NCBI GenBank assembly: GCA_029249445.1
Contig: JAQWHI010000018.1
Coordinates: 485,348-549,347, forward strand
Length of the DNA stretch: 64,000 nt
Source of the DNA: Crocinitomicaceae bacterium
GTDB taxonomy: Bacteria; Bacteroidota; Bacteroidia; Flavobacteriales_D; Crocinitomicaceae
Direction: 5' to 3'
Shown: piece by piece, positions 9,427 through 20,452 of the stretch
Position numbering within the stretch: the stretch's first letter is position 1
Layout: each line of letters begins with the position of its first letter
Notes under the pieces: generated by a model
Databases searched by the model: none
What the model saw: the letters and a program-made list of their open reading frames with translations, nothing else
Told to the model about the DNA's origin: nothing
Made by a program: the position numbers and the translations under genes

Positions 9427-10671
9427 TTACATATTTATTTTCATCAATTCACATCTTAAGAAGTTCATTGCTGACAATACTGCTCGTTTGATATTTCTAC
9501 TTCGATCATTTTCAAAATTAAACCTTTTGGATAAAACCCGATCGGAGCTCGCTATTGATATCCATACAATTCCCACCTCTTCTTTTCCCTCATTCGTTGC
9601 TGGACCAGCATTCCCTGTTATGGAAATACAATAATCTACTTGAAGTATTTCTTTGCCATTTATCGCCATTTGTTCCGCAACTTGCTTACTTACCAGTCCA
9701 AAATCATTGATTGTTTGTTCATCAACCCCCAAATTCTGAATTTTTGATTCTTTTGTATAGCTTATGACCGATCCCTTAAAGTATGTCGACGATCCAGGGA
9801 CAGACGTGAATGCACTTGCAATTGCTCCTCCAGTGCAGCTTTCTGCTGTTCCTACTTGTTTTTCTTGAACCGAAAGCAAATCCCCTACAACCTGAAACAA
9901 ATTCTCACTATCCATTCCAAATACGTTTTTTGGAAACAGTTCAGATATCTGATTGATGTAATACTCAATTCGACGTTTATTTTCTTCTGTGGCTTTTGAC
10001 GAAAGTCTCAAGCGAACACTACCTGGTGCAGGTAAATATGCCAATGCAATACCTTCAGAAGTTAAATTTGTTTCAATAACCTCCATTCGATCGGCAATAT
10101 ACGACTCCCCTATCCCTTGAGTAAGCACTGTTCTGTAATACAATGAATCAAGAGCGAATAGATCTTTCAAACGCGGAAGAACCTCAGCAGACATAATATC
10201 TTTCATTTCATAAGGCACTCCAGGCATACTCACAAGAATTTTCCCATTGCGTTCAAACCACATTCCTGGTGCTGTCCCATTCGGATTGTGCAATACTGTG
10301 CAGTTTTCAGGAACATCAGCTTGAGCAATATTCACATCAAGCATTTCTTTTTTCCTACTATCAAAGAACTCTTTGACGTGCTTTAAAACTGTAGTATTTT
10401 GAATCAAATGACAGTCAAAATAGTCGCAAAGGACCTTTTTGGTAATGTCATCTTTCGTGGGTCCTAATCCACCTGTCATCAGAACCACATCTACCCGATC
10501 CATCGCCTCATCAATCGCCTTATGAATATCGTTTTCATCATCACGAATAACGGTACCATATGCAACCTGAGAGCCCATAAGACTTAATTCTGCACCTATC
10601 CAAGCAGCATTTGTGTTGATGGTCTGACCAATCAATAATTCATCGCCTATACAAATAAGTTCAACTGTCAT
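9427..10671 (-). CDS. cinA: CinA family protein (competence/damage-inducible; NMN amidohydrolase-type C-terminal domain)
   Basis: ELICIGDELLIGQTINTNAAWIG, MTGGLGPTKDDITK, GTAESCTGGAIASAFTSVPGSSTYFKGSVISYT. Confidence 0.95.
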   Translation of the reverse strand: MTVELICIGDELLIGQTINTNAAWIGAELSLMGSQVAYGTVIRDDENDIHKAIDEAMDRVDVVLMTGGLGPTKDDITKKVLCDYFDCHLIQNTTVLKHVKEFFDSRKKEMLDVNIAQADVPENCTVLHNPNGTAPGMWFERNGKILVSMPGVPYEMKDIMSAEVLPRLKDLFALDSLYYRTVLTQGIGESYIADRMEVIETNLTSEGIALAYLPAPGSVRLRLSSKATEENKRRIEYYINQISELFPKNVFGMDSENLFQVVGDLLSVQEKQVGTAESCTGGAIASAFTSVPGSSTYFKGSVISYTKESKIQNLGVDEQTINDFGLVSKQVAEQMAINGKEILQVDYCISITGNAGPATNEGKEEVGIVWISIASSDRVLSKRFNFENDRSRNIKRAVLSAMNFLRCELMKINM

Positions 10672-12104
10672 ACTTTTCGCTTTTTGTACTTCGCAATTGC
10701 TTCAATATGTCCCGTGTGAGGGAATTGGTCGACAAGTGAAATTTTTTCCAATTGGTATCCCTCTTTCATTAAGGTATCTGTATCTCTCGCCTGTGTGGAG
10801 GGGTTACAAGAAATGTAAACGATATTTTCAGCGTCAAGATCAATGACTTTCTTCAGTGTTTTTGGGGCAATTCCCGCACGGGGTGGATCCAAAATAATTG
10901 TCTTAATCTTTCCTACATACTCTGGATATGCTTTTAAAAATTTGCCGACATCAGCCGCGTAAAAATCAATACCATCAATCTGATTGCGTCGGGCATTCTT
11001 TTTTGCGTCTTCAATTGCTTCCTCTACAATATCTACACCAATAATTTTTACATGTTCATTTCGAGAGGTTAAAATTTGACCAATTGTTCCAGTTCCACAA
11101 AACAAATCCATAACAACATCATTGTCATTCAAGTCTTCCTCAAAAACATAATCCAGTGCTTTGGTATACAATCTCTCCGCGCTTTTTGGATTGGTCTGAA
11201 AGAAACTCTCCATAGAAATCTCAAAATCTAATCCCAACAATCGCTCTACAATCACTGGCTCACCATATAGTAGATTGCTTTGACCATTCTCAATTTTAGC
11301 CCGATCTGCAACATTATCATTCACAGTATGCTGGATGCCTGCAAGACGATCTCCCAGTTTTTCAATCAAAAAATCAACAAATAACTGCGATTTGAACTTT
11401 TCTATTCCCTGAGATGATGTTACCAAGTTCAGTAAGAGCTTGTCTTGATGAAATGATTTACGCACCACGATATGTCGAAAAAAGCCCGTTTTTTTGGGTG
11501 GGTGCCATGCTGGAAGTCCCGACGACTTTAACAGCGCTCTAACCTCAATTAATAAAGTTTCCCATTCTTCATCAAACATACCGCTTGGTTTGTCCAAGGA
11601 TTCTACTTTCCACCAAGTTCCTCTTCGTTTGAAACCCAAAGCAAATGCATCATCAATATCCTCCCCAGTCAATCGATCGTGTTCAATCGACGAAAAACTA
11701 TACTCCATTTTATTTCTGTAGAAAAAATGATTAGGAGATGCAATAAATTCGTCGAAATACTCTTCTGGATGCTCCACCCCTCCAATCCTTCGGTATATCT
11801 CTAAAGTTGATTCTTTTTTTACCTTCTCTTGTTCTTCAATAGGAACAAAAATATAAGGTCCCCCCGAGATCTCTTGATACAGCGCATCTTTTTCGATCGG
11901 TGACCGTTCAATAATCTCTATTAGCTTCGCCTCAGCAAATCTTTTTCTTTTTTTTGAAATACGCGCCTTGACCCTTTGACCCGGGAAGGTGTTATCTACA
12001 AATATTACATATTCTCCGTTCTCAGTTGCAACTTTCGCCACCCCTTTTCCACCGAATGCATAACCGGAAATATCAACCGTTATGACGTCTGCTCTTTTCA
12101 ACAT
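10668..12104 (-). CDS. rlmD: 23S rRNA (uracil-5-)-methyltransferase, RlmD/RumA family
   Basis: TRAM-like N-terminus; SFFQTNPKSAERLY, DLFCGTGTIGQIL, DPPRAGIAPKTLK, YISCNPSTQARD. Confidence 0.93.
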   Translation of the reverse strand: MLKRADVITVDISGYAFGGKGVAKVATENGEYVIFVDNTFPGQRVKARISKKRKRFAEAKLIEIIERSPIEKDALYQEISGGPYIFVPIEEQEKVKKESTLEIYRRIGGVEHPEEYFDEFIASPNHFFYRNKMEYSFSSIEHDRLTGEDIDDAFALGFKRRGTWWKVESLDKPSGMFDEEWETLLIEVRALLKSSGLPAWHPPKKTGFFRHIVVRKSFHQDKLLLNLVTSSQGIEKFKSQLFVDFLIEKLGDRLAGIQHTVNDNVADRAKIENGQSNLLYGEPVIVERLLGLDFEISMESFFQTNPKSAERLYTKALDYVFEEDLNDNDVVMDLFCGTGTIGQILTSRNEHVKIIGVDIVEEAIEDAKKNARRNQIDGIDFYAADVGKFLKAYPEYVGKIKTIILDPPRAGIAPKTLKKVIDLDAENIVYISCNPSTQARDTDTLMKEGYQLEKISLVDQFPHTGHIEAIAKYKKRKV

Positions 12105-12108
12105 GTTT

Positions 12109-12885
12109 TTAGATCATTCCTCGAATTATCCCTTTGTCAGATTCAGAGATAAAATCGAGAATTTGGTTTCTGTATTCAGAATCAGCTATTTGTTCTTTCA
12201 CTGCCTCAACCCCCTTAGAAAGGTTATTATTCATTACGTACAGCAAGCGATAAACATCTTCAATTTCTTTTACATCCTCATCTGAGAAACCACGTCTTCT
12301 TAGTCCTACTGAATTTACTCCTGCAAAACCTAAAGGTTCCCGAGCTGCTTTCACAAATGGAGGAATATTTTTACGCACCAAAGAGGCACCACCAACAAAG
12401 GCATGCGCTCCAATACGGACAAATTGCTGCGTCCCAACTTTCCCTTCCAAAATTGCATAATCTTCAATAATATTGTGGCCTGCTAAGCCAACAAAACTTG
12501 CCATAATAACATTGTTTCCTATTTGGCAGTCATGGGCAATATGAACATACGTCATTAATAGGCAATTGCTTCCAATTTTCGTGACCCATTTGTCCTTGGT
12601 TCCGCGATGTATTGTAACACATTCTCGAATTGATGTGTTATCACCTATTTCAACGGTCGTTTCTTCTCCATCAAATTTTAAATCTTGAGGTGTCACACCG
12701 ATCACAGCTCCTGGGAAAACTTCGCAGTTCTTTCCGATTGTTGTTCCCGGATAAATAGTCACATTGGGATGTATTCTTGTACCTTCTCCAATCGTCACGT
12801 TTTCAAAAATTGTAGAAAATGAGTCTACCGAAACGTTTTGACCAAGACGTGCGTCTTTTGAAATATTTGCGAGTTTACTTATCAT
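12109..12885 (-). CDS. lpxA: UDP-N-acetylglucosamine acyltransferase
   Basis: Hexapeptide repeats; IHRGTKDKWVTKIGSNCLLMTYVHIAHDCQIGNNVI; start overlaps the stop of lpxC/fabZ. Confidence 0.95.
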   Translation of the reverse strand: MISKLANISKDARLGQNVSVDSFSTIFENVTIGEGTRIHPNVTIYPGTTIGKNCEVFPGAVIGVTPQDLKFDGEETTVEIGDNTSIRECVTIHRGTKDKWVTKIGSNCLLMTYVHIAHDCQIGNNVIMASFVGLAGHNIIEDYAILEGKVGTQQFVRIGAHAFVGGASLVRKNIPPFVKAAREPLGFAGVNSVGLRRRGFSDEDVKEIEDVYRLLYVMNNNLSKGVEAVKEQIADSEYRNQILDFISESDKGIIRGMI

Positions 12886-14282
12886 TTTTTGTCTTTAACA
12901 ACTTGTGCAAGCATCTGAGCTTCAACTACGGGCTGTCCATTTACATATCCCACTCCTCCCATATTTACCAGCCCTCTTCGAATCGGCGAAAGTAACTTAA
13001 GTTCGAATACTAGAGTATCGCCCGGCAATACTTTTTGTTTGAATTTTACATTATCAATCTTCATGAAATAAGTCGAGTAAAGATGTGGCTCTTCTACCTT
13101 ACTCAAGGCGAATATCCCTCCTACTTGTGCCATAGCTTCTACCATCAATACTCCAGGAAAAACTGGATTTCCTGGAAAATGCCCAGTAAAAATTGGCTCA
13201 TTCATAGTAATGTTCTTCACACCAACAACACTCTCTTCATCAATCGACATTATTTTATCGACCATTAAAAATGGAAATCTATGCGGAAGCATCCGTTCGA
13301 TATCATTGATGTCGTAGAGCGGTTTAGAAGATAAATCAAAATGTCTACCTGTCTTTTCTTGCTCTTTCATGTAGGCTTTGAGTACTTTTGCGAATCCAAT
13401 ATTTCCAGCATGACCGGGACGAGCGGCAAGTATATGTGCTTTTATCGGCTTCCCGATTAACGCCAAATCTCCAACAATATCAAGTAATTTATGTCGGGCC
13501 GGTTCATTTTCAAACTTTAGGTTTGTACTGTTCAATACACCCCTTCCGTCAATACGAATATCCAGGTCCTCCTTGCCGAGAACTTTCGCTAAATGATCCA
13601 ATTCCTCTTGGCTCACATTTTCGCGTTCCACAAGAACAATTGCATTGTCTAAATCACCACCTTTTATCAAGTTATTCTTGGCAAGAAACTCCAACTCCTT
13701 CAAAAACACAAAAGTTCGACAAGTCGCTATTTCCTCTTTAAAATCTTCAATCTTGTACATTGTAGCATGCTGCGTGCCCAATACTGGAGACTTGTAGTCA
13801 ACCATAACTGTTAATCGGTAGTTCTCATCTGGAACAGCAAGAAACTCAACACCTTTATCCAAATCTTCCCAAGGAATATTTTCAGACAGTTCTAAATATA
13901 CTCGAGCAGCATCTTGATTTTCGTAACCAGCGGACTCTATCGCTTCGACAAAGACCATTGAGCTACCATCCATAATTGGTATCTCTGGACCATCTATTTT
14001 AATCAACGCATTATCAACCTGACAAGCGTAAAGTGCAGCTAAGATGTGTTCAGTAGTATAAACCCGTGCTCCATGCTGTTCGAGCGTTGTTCCTCTATCT
14101 GTAGCTACTACCAAATCACAATCTGCATTGATTACAGGCGCACCATCCAAATCCATGCGTTGAAATTTGTATCCGTGATTCGCTGCCGCAGGTACAATTT
14201 CAACATTTACTTTTTCACCTGTATGCAAACCAACACCCGAAAATTTTACAGGTGAATTTAGAGTTCTTTGCTTTTCAGCCAT
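12882..14282 (-). CDS. lpxC/fabZ: Bifunctional LpxC/FabZ (UDP-3-O-acyl-GlcNAc deacetylase / 3-hydroxyacyl-ACP dehydratase)
   Basis: N-term [22 protein letters not shown]...[11 protein letters not shown]...[15 protein letters not shown]-term [13 protein letters not shown]...[22 protein letters not shown]. Confidence 0.97.
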   Translation of the reverse strand: MAEKQRTLNSPVKFSGVGLHTGEKVNVEIVPAAANHGYKFQRMDLDGAPVINADCDLVVATDRGTTLEQHGARVYTTEHILAALYACQVDNALIKIDGPEIPIMDGSSMVFVEAIESAGYENQDAARVYLELSENIPWEDLDKGVEFLAVPDENYRLTVMVDYKSPVLGTQHATMYKIEDFKEEIATCRTFVFLKELEFLAKNNLIKGGDLDNAIVLVERENVSQEELDHLAKVLGKEDLDIRIDGRGVLNSTNLKFENEPARHKLLDIVGDLALIGKPIKAHILAARPGHAGNIGFAKVLKAYMKEQEKTGRHFDLSSKPLYDINDIERMLPHRFPFLMVDKIMSIDEESVVGVKNITMNEPIFTGHFPGNPVFPGVLMVEAMAQVGGIFALSKVEEPHLYSTYFMKIDNVKFKQKVLPGDTLVFELKLLSPIRRGLVNMGGVGYVNGQPVVEAQMLAQVVKDKK

Positions 14283-15330
14283 CTTGTTCTTGGTCTTTTA
14301 TTAGTAATTTAATTTTATCCTCGAGTGCTTTGAGTCGCTCCAAAATTCGTGGCAACCTCCTGAAGCCTAAATATGATTTCTTAAATTCCATACTGTCAAA
14401 TGCAGGAGAGCCCATTACTGTTTTTCCTTCTTTCACGATACCGCTGACCCCAGACTGCGCGGCAATTTTTGCGCCGTCACCAATTTTTATGTGTCCCGCC
14501 ATGCCAACCTGTCCACCAATCAATACATTATTTCCAATCTTAGTTGACCCTGCAATACCTACCTGTGCTGCCATTGCAGTATTCGTTCCGATTTCAACAT
14601 TATGCCCAATCTGAACCAAGTTGTCGATTTTTGCACCTTTTCGCACAATTGTGCTCCCCATTGTTGCTCTGTCAATAGAAGAATTAGCACCAACATCAAC
14701 GCAGTCTTCAAGGACAACATTTCCTATCTGAGGGATTTTTTGAAATTCACCATTTTTATCTGGTGCAAATCCGAAGCCATCGGCACCAATGACAGCACCT
14801 GAATGAATGATACAATTTTTTCCAATAATACAATCACGATAGACAGTAACTCCAGGATAAATAACAGTACCTGCTCCAATCTCAACATTTGAACCGATCG
14901 TTACATTCGGATAAATTTCGACATTATCCCCTACTTTGACATTTGAACCAATGTATGAAAACGCCCCTAAATAAACATTATCACCCATTTGGGCAGATAC
15001 GTCAATAAAAGATGGAGACTCTATTCTTGCCTCTTGTTTATGCATTGTATCATACATCTCTAATAACTTAGCGAAACACGAATAGGCATCTTCGACTTTA
15101 ATTAGCGTTAATGTATCAGGAATTGGCTTTGTTGGAATAAAAGTTGTATTAACTATACAAATACTTGATCCTGTGGAGTAGATATATTCTTCGTATTTAG
15201 GATTGGCAAGGAAGGATAAAGCGCCTGGCCTTCCTTCTTCAATTTTTGCTAAGGTTTCAACTTCAGCAGAGGCGTCTCCTTGAATTTCTCCGTTAATCAG
15301 TCCAGCAATTTGCTCGGCATTAAATTTCAT
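14275..15330 (-). CDS. lpxD: UDP-3-O-(3-hydroxymyristoyl)glucosamine N-acyltransferase
   Basis: [59 protein letters not shown]. Confidence 0.96.
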   Translation of the reverse strand: MKFNAEQIAGLINGEIQGDASAEVETLAKIEEGRPGALSFLANPKYEEYIYSTGSSICIVNTTFIPTKPIPDTLTLIKVEDAYSCFAKLLEMYDTMHKQEARIESPSFIDVSAQMGDNVYLGAFSYIGSNVKVGDNVEIYPNVTIGSNVEIGAGTVIYPGVTVYRDCIIGKNCIIHSGAVIGADGFGFAPDKNGEFQKIPQIGNVVLEDCVDVGANSSIDRATMGSTIVRKGAKIDNLVQIGHNVEIGTNTAMAAQVGIAGSTKIGNNVLIGGQVGMAGHIKIGDGAKIAAQSGVSGIVKEGKTVMGSPAFDSMEFKKSYLGFRRLPRILERLKALEDKIKLLIKDQEQDG

Positions 15331-15404
15331 ACCTCAAAATTATAAAAACAAACGTGTAAACGACTATCAAAACAGTCGTTTTATCAACATCGATGGTTTA
15401 ACAA

Positions 15405-16127
15405 TCAACGATCGCAAAGCTCCAGTGAGGAATGATGAAATGTTGAAATGTTGAGTTTTGTCTTGTACCAAATCATCGTCATTCCGATGGTGTCCCCTTT
15501 ATTAATAATGGTAATATAATGCTCTGGCTTCGGCCGAACGGACAAATCAGACTTCTCAAAGTTGATTCGTCCAGAAGATTTCAGCCTTTCATAAATTTTC
15601 TTCGTGCTAATCAAACCCAACTGCTCTTGCTGGCAGGCAATACGCTCACCCTCTTCAGCATAAATCATATTTTCATCTTTTGGAACACGAATTATCGTAC
15701 CAGATCCTTTTTTGGTAGCACTAATACCATTGATAGCGTCTCCTAAAAACACCTCTGAAATGAAGCTTTCATCAGGTAGAGAGAATACAAATGACTGATC
15801 CTTTCGTTCAATTACATACAATTTATCCTTCTTACTCTTATCGCTTTTTGTGAATTCCACATCACCATCATTAAGAGCATTAATTATACTGTTATACGTG
15901 ATGTTTTTTTTGTCCATTTGAGCCTTTGTACTATCTGAAACAACGATCAAACGGTCTAGAATCGCATTCTTTACACGGTTTGAAGGTGTCCAAGAACAGC
16001 CTCGATTTTGGAAAAAGAAAATTACAAATACTGTTCCTATACCAAACCCTATTCCATAATATTTCAGTCTTCTCAGTAATGACTCCATAAATCTCTTTTT
16101 TGCGAAGATACTCAATTCAACTCGCAT
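15405..16127 (-). CDS. Hypothetical single-pass membrane protein, possible DUF4258-containing
   Basis: 240 aa; one N-terminal TM helix; NITYNSIINALNDGDVEFTKSDKS resembles DUF4258; upstream of lpxD in the same direction. Confidence 0.6.
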   Translation of the reverse strand: MRVELSIFAKKRFMESLLRRLKYYGIGFGIGTVFVIFFFQNRGCSWTPSNRVKNAILDRLIVVSDSTKAQMDKKNITYNSIINALNDGDVEFTKSDKSKKDKLYVIERKDQSFVFSLPDESFISEVFLGDAINGISATKKGSGTIIRVPKDENMIYAEEGERIACQQEQLGLISTKKIYERLKSSGRINFEKSDLSVRPKPEHYITIINKGDTIGMTMIWYKTKLNISTFHHSSLELCDR

Positions 16128-16167
16128 CTTCCCTCACATAATTAAACAACTTACGATGATAGGAATT

Positions 16168-16200
16168 AAAAAAAACCGTTCCAAAACTGAAACGGTTTTA
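16168..16200 (-). terminator. Intrinsic terminator of trxA
   Basis: aaaaccgtt(16172-16180)...aacggtttt(16191-16199); minus strand reads AAAACCGTTTCAGTTTTGGAACGGTTTTTTTT. Confidence 0.8.
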
Positions 16201-16225
16201 ATACATATTTTTTTTCCTGAAGAAC

Positions 16226-16543
16226 TTACATTATAGCATCTAGTTTTGCTTTCAATTGTGCTTCCGGCACGGCGCCAACAGACTTATCAGCAACCTCTCC
16301 ATTTTTAAGAAACAAAACCGTAGGAATATTTCTTACTCCGAACTGAGCCGAAACCCCAGGATTCTGATCCACATTTACTTTTCCGATCACTGCTTTCCCA
16401 TCATAATCTCCAGCCATTTTCTCAATTACCGGTCCGATCATTCTGCAAGGTCCACACCACTCCGCCCAAAAGTCAACCACGACCGGCTTGTCTGATTTCA
16501 ATACCAACTCCTCAAAATTCGCATCTGTTATTTCTAATGCCAT
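16226..16543 (-). CDS. trxA: Thioredoxin
   Basis: 105 aa; VDFWAEWCGPCRMIGPVIE, NIPTVLFLKNGE. Confidence 0.97.
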   Translation of the reverse strand: MALEITDANFEELVLKSDKPVVVDFWAEWCGPCRMIGPVIEKMAGDYDGKAVIGKVNVDQNPGVSAQFGVRNIPTVLFLKNGEVADKSVGAVPEAQLKAKLDAIM

Positions 16544-16652
16544 ATATTCTATTGTTTAGTTTTTAAATAATTACCACTACGGTATAAATTTACTTTTTCT
16601 ATAATTTTTGTCAATTATTTTGCCAAATAAAATTTTGTGCCATCTTGTCATG

Positions 16653-17051
16653 CTATGCGTTCAGAACATGCATTTTTTTCATTGTCTTTTGGTTCACTGT
16701 CTTCAAACAAAAATAATAATCGCCATTTTTTAAGGTCGTGGTATTGAACTTTACAATATTTCCACCAGGTGAAGCAATCCTCTCTGCCACAATAGTCAAA
16801 TCCACCATACTTTCGTCTAAAATGAGTAACTTAAACTCACGTTCTTTTTCAGATGTAAAATAAAACTCAACCTCACCCGAAACCGGATCATTTTCGAGAG
16901 CATAAAGCACGCAGTAGTCATCTCCACTTATCGCACCTTTGTTCAACTTTTTCAAAAGGCGTTTGTATGCAATTGACAAAACCAACAAACCCAATGTTGC
17001 ATATAGCGTTCCCAATCCAATATCAATAAACGAATAACCTACTAAAACCAT
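16653..17051 (-). CDS. Hypothetical protein with N-terminal TM helix
   Basis: 132 aa; downstream of the DUF493-like gene with a 1-nt gap. Confidence 0.6.
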   Translation of the reverse strand: MVLVGYSFIDIGLGTLYATLGLLVLSIAYKRLLKKLNKGAISGDDYCVLYALENDPVSGEVEFYFTSEKEREFKLLILDESMVDLTIVAERIASPGGNIVKFNTTTLKNGDYYFCLKTVNQKTMKKMHVLNA

Positions 17052-17052
17052 A

Positions 17053-17319
17053 CTAAAGAGCCATTAATCCTTCTATCAAAGAAGATTTTTTATATTTCTC
17101 AATGATTGATTCAACATCTAGCATCAATTCTTTCGCACTCACACTGATATATTTCCCAGTTTTGGAAGGCTGCATTTTCAAATTCACTGCATCATCAAAT
17201 AATGCTGTTGTTTTCGCCAATACCTTAGAGTTGTTTGGAACAATAAATTTAAATAAGTAGACACCGGGCCACTCTTGAAGATTTAACTGCTCACGCAATT
17301 TAAAATAAGGATCAGACAT
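17053..17319 (-). CDS. DUF493 (YbeD-like) family protein
   Basis: 88 aa; YLFKFIVPNNSKVL...SKTGKYISVSAKELMLDVESIIEKYKK matches the DUF493 pattern. Confidence 0.8.
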   Translation of the reverse strand: MSDPYFKLREQLNLQEWPGVYLFKFIVPNNSKVLAKTTALFDDAVNLKMQPSKTGKYISVSAKELMLDVESIIEKYKKSSLIEGLMAL

Positions 17320-17887
17320 TTGAATCTAATTTTAACCACAAAGATAATCGTTTACTTTCGTCCAACAGCACATTTTTTCCATCAATAAAAGTATCAATCT
17401 CGTGAATTTGTGACTTGCCTTCATCACCGAATGTCGATACTGCATGAAAAAGATCCATGTCATCAGGTTCTTTTGAAACTACAACGCCATCAAAATCATC
17501 AAAATTTTGTTGCCAAACTAGAGCATACAATCGAATAAATTGAATATAGGCGTTACAAATTTGAATCAACTGAAGTCCATTACCAGTATTCATTACAGCG
17601 GTTCGATACTGACTCTTGTATTTGACGTATACCTCATGAGCAGATACCAAATCCTCGGGAGCATTAAAATCAAAACAGAGCTCTTCTGGTGAATCTAAAA
17701 CTCCACCTAAAGCAACATAAGCTGTGTTCAATAATTCGATACGTTTTATTTTCGCTTGAACTACTTTTGATACCGGGAAATGGCCAACTAAAAACTGCTT
17801 TAATACAAACAAGTTTGATTCATAAAGATCAATAAGATCAACCCCATCTTCCTGAGGAAGATAAATATGTGCCTCTTCAACCATCAT
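17312..17887 (-). CDS. Hypothetical protein
   Basis: 191 aa; overlaps terC (upstream) and the DUF493-like gene (downstream), indicating an operon. Confidence 0.6.
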   Translation of the reverse strand: MMVEEAHIYLPQEDGVDLIDLYESNLFVLKQFLVGHFPVSKVVQAKIKRIELLNTAYVALGGVLDSPEELCFDFNAPEDLVSAHEVYVKYKSQYRTAVMNTGNGLQLIQICNAYIQFIRLYALVWQQNFDDFDGVVVSKEPDDMDLFHAVSTFGDEGKSQIHEIDTFIDGKNVLLDESKRLSLWLKLDSNV

Positions 17888-18683
17888 ATTCTCCCCCCCT
17901 CTTTCGGGCCTGATTTCTTCGCATTCGAATATTCAAAAACTCCACAAGAAGAGCGTACATCATGGCAAAATAAATATATCCTTTCGGAATTTCTTGTCCG
18001 AATGCTTCTGCGACCAAAACAACCCCAATTGTTACAAGAAACCCTAATGAAATCATTTTAATTGTAGGTCTATTATTGATGAAATCGCTAATTGGCTTGG
18101 CAAAAAGCATCATTACAATCATCGATACAATAACCGCTGCATAAATGATCACTACCGGACTATATTCCTCCCCACCCATACCATTTGTCATTCCAACAGC
18201 GGTGATAATAGAATCAAAACTGAAAACCAAATCAATAAGAATAATTTGTACAATTACCGCACGAATGGATTTTACAGGTTTCGAATCTTCATGCGAATCA
18301 CCAACCACTGAGCTGTGCATCTCGATGGTACTCTTATAAATAAGGAACAAACCTCCAAACAATAGAACGAGACTTTGCAGCGAAAACTCTTGGATAAATT
18401 CCCAAGTTGCATCCGGAAACAAAGGTTTATCCATCCGCATCAACCAGGCAACAAATGCCAACAAAACAAGTCGAACAATTAACGCCAAGGTAAGACCGAT
18501 ATTTCTTGCTTTTCGTTGATTTTCTTGAGGCAACCGATCTGTTACTATCGAAATAAAAATGATGTTGTCAATGCCAAGCACTATCTCCAGAAGAGCAAGA
18601 ATGATAAAATAAACAAAACCATCCCAGGTAAATAACAAATGAAAAAAGTCAGTCATTGATTTGCGTTTAATACAAAAGTACAA
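17877..18683 (-). CDS. TerC family integral membrane protein
   Basis: ALLEIVLGIDNIIFISIVTDRLP, LIDLVFSFDSIITAVGMT; multiple TM helices. Start may be the internal MTDFFHL. Confidence 0.93.
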   Translation of the reverse strand: MYFCIKRKSMTDFFHLLFTWDGFVYFIILALLEIVLGIDNIIFISIVTDRLPQENQRKARNIGLTLALIVRLVLLAFVAWLMRMDKPLFPDATWEFIQEFSLQSLVLLFGGLFLIYKSTIEMHSSVVGDSHEDSKPVKSIRAVIVQIILIDLVFSFDSIITAVGMTNGMGGEEYSPVVIIYAAVIVSMIVMMLFAKPISDFINNRPTIKMISLGFLVTIGVVLVAEAFGQEIPKGYIYFAMMYALLVEFLNIRMRRNQARKRGGEYDG

Positions 18684-18742
18684 AATAGGATTAATTCAAT
18701 TTGAGTATTCAATTGAACTCAAATCCTTGCTTTAGGAAATGC

Positions 18743-20437
18743 TCACTGTTTAAAGTGCTCAAAAAAGTCTTTAAGAACTTTATCGTTCTCGGTTTTCGGA
18801 GTATGTATCTCAAGAAGTACAGGACGACTCCTATCTGAAGCACCAAAAAACTCCGGAATATAGGTTTCAATTTCTTGAATACTTGTTGCTGAGAGATAAT
18901 CAATATCAAAAGTTGCACACAATTTTTCAGCTGAAAAAGGCTGCTGTGTCTCAAAATATTTTTCAAGTTTGTTCGACTTTGACGGTCCATCAATTATTCT
19001 AAAAATACCTCCTCCACTATTATTAATGACTACAATACGCAAATTGGGAGAAAGATAATTACTCCAAAGTGCATTGCTATCGTAGAAAAAGGATACATCT
19101 CCAGTAATGAGTAGGTTCAACTTCTTACTCTGTATAAATGCGGCCCCACATGCCGCACTGGTGCTACCATCAATACCACTCGTGCCTCGATTTGAAAAAT
19201 ATTGAATTGACGAAACTGGATCAAATAATTGACAATATCGCACCACAGAGCTGTTGCCCATGTGCAAAAGCGTATTGTCAGGAATGTAATCCAAAAGTGT
19301 TTCAATTACCGAGAAATCTGAATACGGCGCCTTTTGCACAAATGTTGGAGCCGCATCTTTGTTAGTGTAATCAACTTTCTTCCAATTTAGACCGAATGAA
19401 TTGATATGCAATGGGTACTTCCACTTCAACATCGCATCAATCAACTGGGCTGGCTCTGTGCAAATAGAGCGTGTCAATTTACGATAGGTATCCATCTGAG
19501 GAAATGCGTGTCCAACCCTCCAATGGGATTTAACTTTACTCTTCCTTAGAAAAGTTTTAATTCTCTTTGATATAATTGCACCACCTAATGAAATCAATAA
19601 ATCAGGTTCAAAATCCTCGAGCTGATCAATGGGTATACCACTCAATGTACGATCAATGCAATGAATGAATTTTGGGTGGATGAGATTTGAGGTATTTTCA
19701 ACAAGGACAACCACAGAATTGTCATTCGCTAAGTCAGACAAACGATTCAGTAACCTTATGTTTTTATCCATTTGACCGCAAACAATCATTCGCTTGGATG
19801 AAGCATTCCAGTCTTTTTCCAATTCTAAAAGGAATTCATCATCAATCAATTCAGATGGCGAATTCAAGTCATCACTTTCAATTTCAAAATCATCCAATTC
19901 AACCAAGTCATACATCGGTTCAGAAATTGGACAGTTGATATGAATTGGTCCTTTCCATAAACCATTTCCAACTTCAAATAACTCACGAATTGACCGATCA
20001 AATTTTTGATATGCGCTCGGGTCAATGTACTCTTCAATTTGCATGTATGAGCGGACATGTCTGCCAAAAACCTCATCTTGCATGATGGTTTGTCCATCGC
20101 CGTGATTGATCCACTCAGTCGGTCGGTCTGCACTCATAATCACTAAAGGAATGCATTGGTAATAGGCTTCTGCAACAGCAGGGAAATAATTCAACACAGC
20201 CGATCCAGATGTACAAATAAGGCCCACTGGGAGATTTAACTGCTGTGACATTCCAAGTGCATAAAAAGCAGCGGAACGCTCGTCATGGATAACAATGGCT
20301 GTGATCTCCGGGTGATTGTCGATCGCTATAATTAAAGCTGCATTCCTCGATCCAGGTGAACAAACAACATGTGTCATTCCGTTCGCTGCACAATTGTGAA
20401 CCAATCGTGCGATTCCTGTTTTTTCCGTTGTCACCAT
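18743..20437 (-). CDS. menD: 2-succinyl-5-enolpyruvyl-6-hydroxy-3-cyclohexene-1-carboxylate synthase
   Basis: CSPGSRNAALIIAIDNHPEI, TSGSAVLNYFPAVAEAYYQ, SADRPTEWINHGDGQTI, NRGTSGIDGSTSAACGAA. Confidence 0.96.
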   Translation of the reverse strand: MVTTEKTGIARLVHNCAANGMTHVVCSPGSRNAALIIAIDNHPEITAIVIHDERSAAFYALGMSQQLNLPVGLICTSGSAVLNYFPAVAEAYYQCIPLVIMSADRPTEWINHGDGQTIMQDEVFGRHVRSYMQIEEYIDPSAYQKFDRSIRELFEVGNGLWKGPIHINCPISEPMYDLVELDDFEIESDDLNSPSELIDDEFLLELEKDWNASSKRMIVCGQMDKNIRLLNRLSDLANDNSVVVLVENTSNLIHPKFIHCIDRTLSGIPIDQLEDFEPDLLISLGGAIISKRIKTFLRKSKVKSHWRVGHAFPQMDTYRKLTRSICTEPAQLIDAMLKWKYPLHINSFGLNWKKVDYTNKDAAPTFVQKAPYSDFSVIETLLDYIPDNTLLHMGNSSVVRYCQLFDPVSSIQYFSNRGTSGIDGSTSAACGAAFIQSKKLNLLITGDVSFFYDSNALWSNYLSPNLRIVVINNSGGGIFRIIDGPSKSNKLEKYFETQQPFSAEKLCATFDIDYLSATSIQEIETYIPEFFGASDRSRPVLLEIHTPKTENDKVLKDFFEHFKQ

Positions 20438-20452
20438 CTCCTTATATCAAAA

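Noticed and set aside
12882-14282. LpxC-FabZ fusion as a novel enzyme
   Set aside because: This fusion is a known, common Bacteroidetes architecture.
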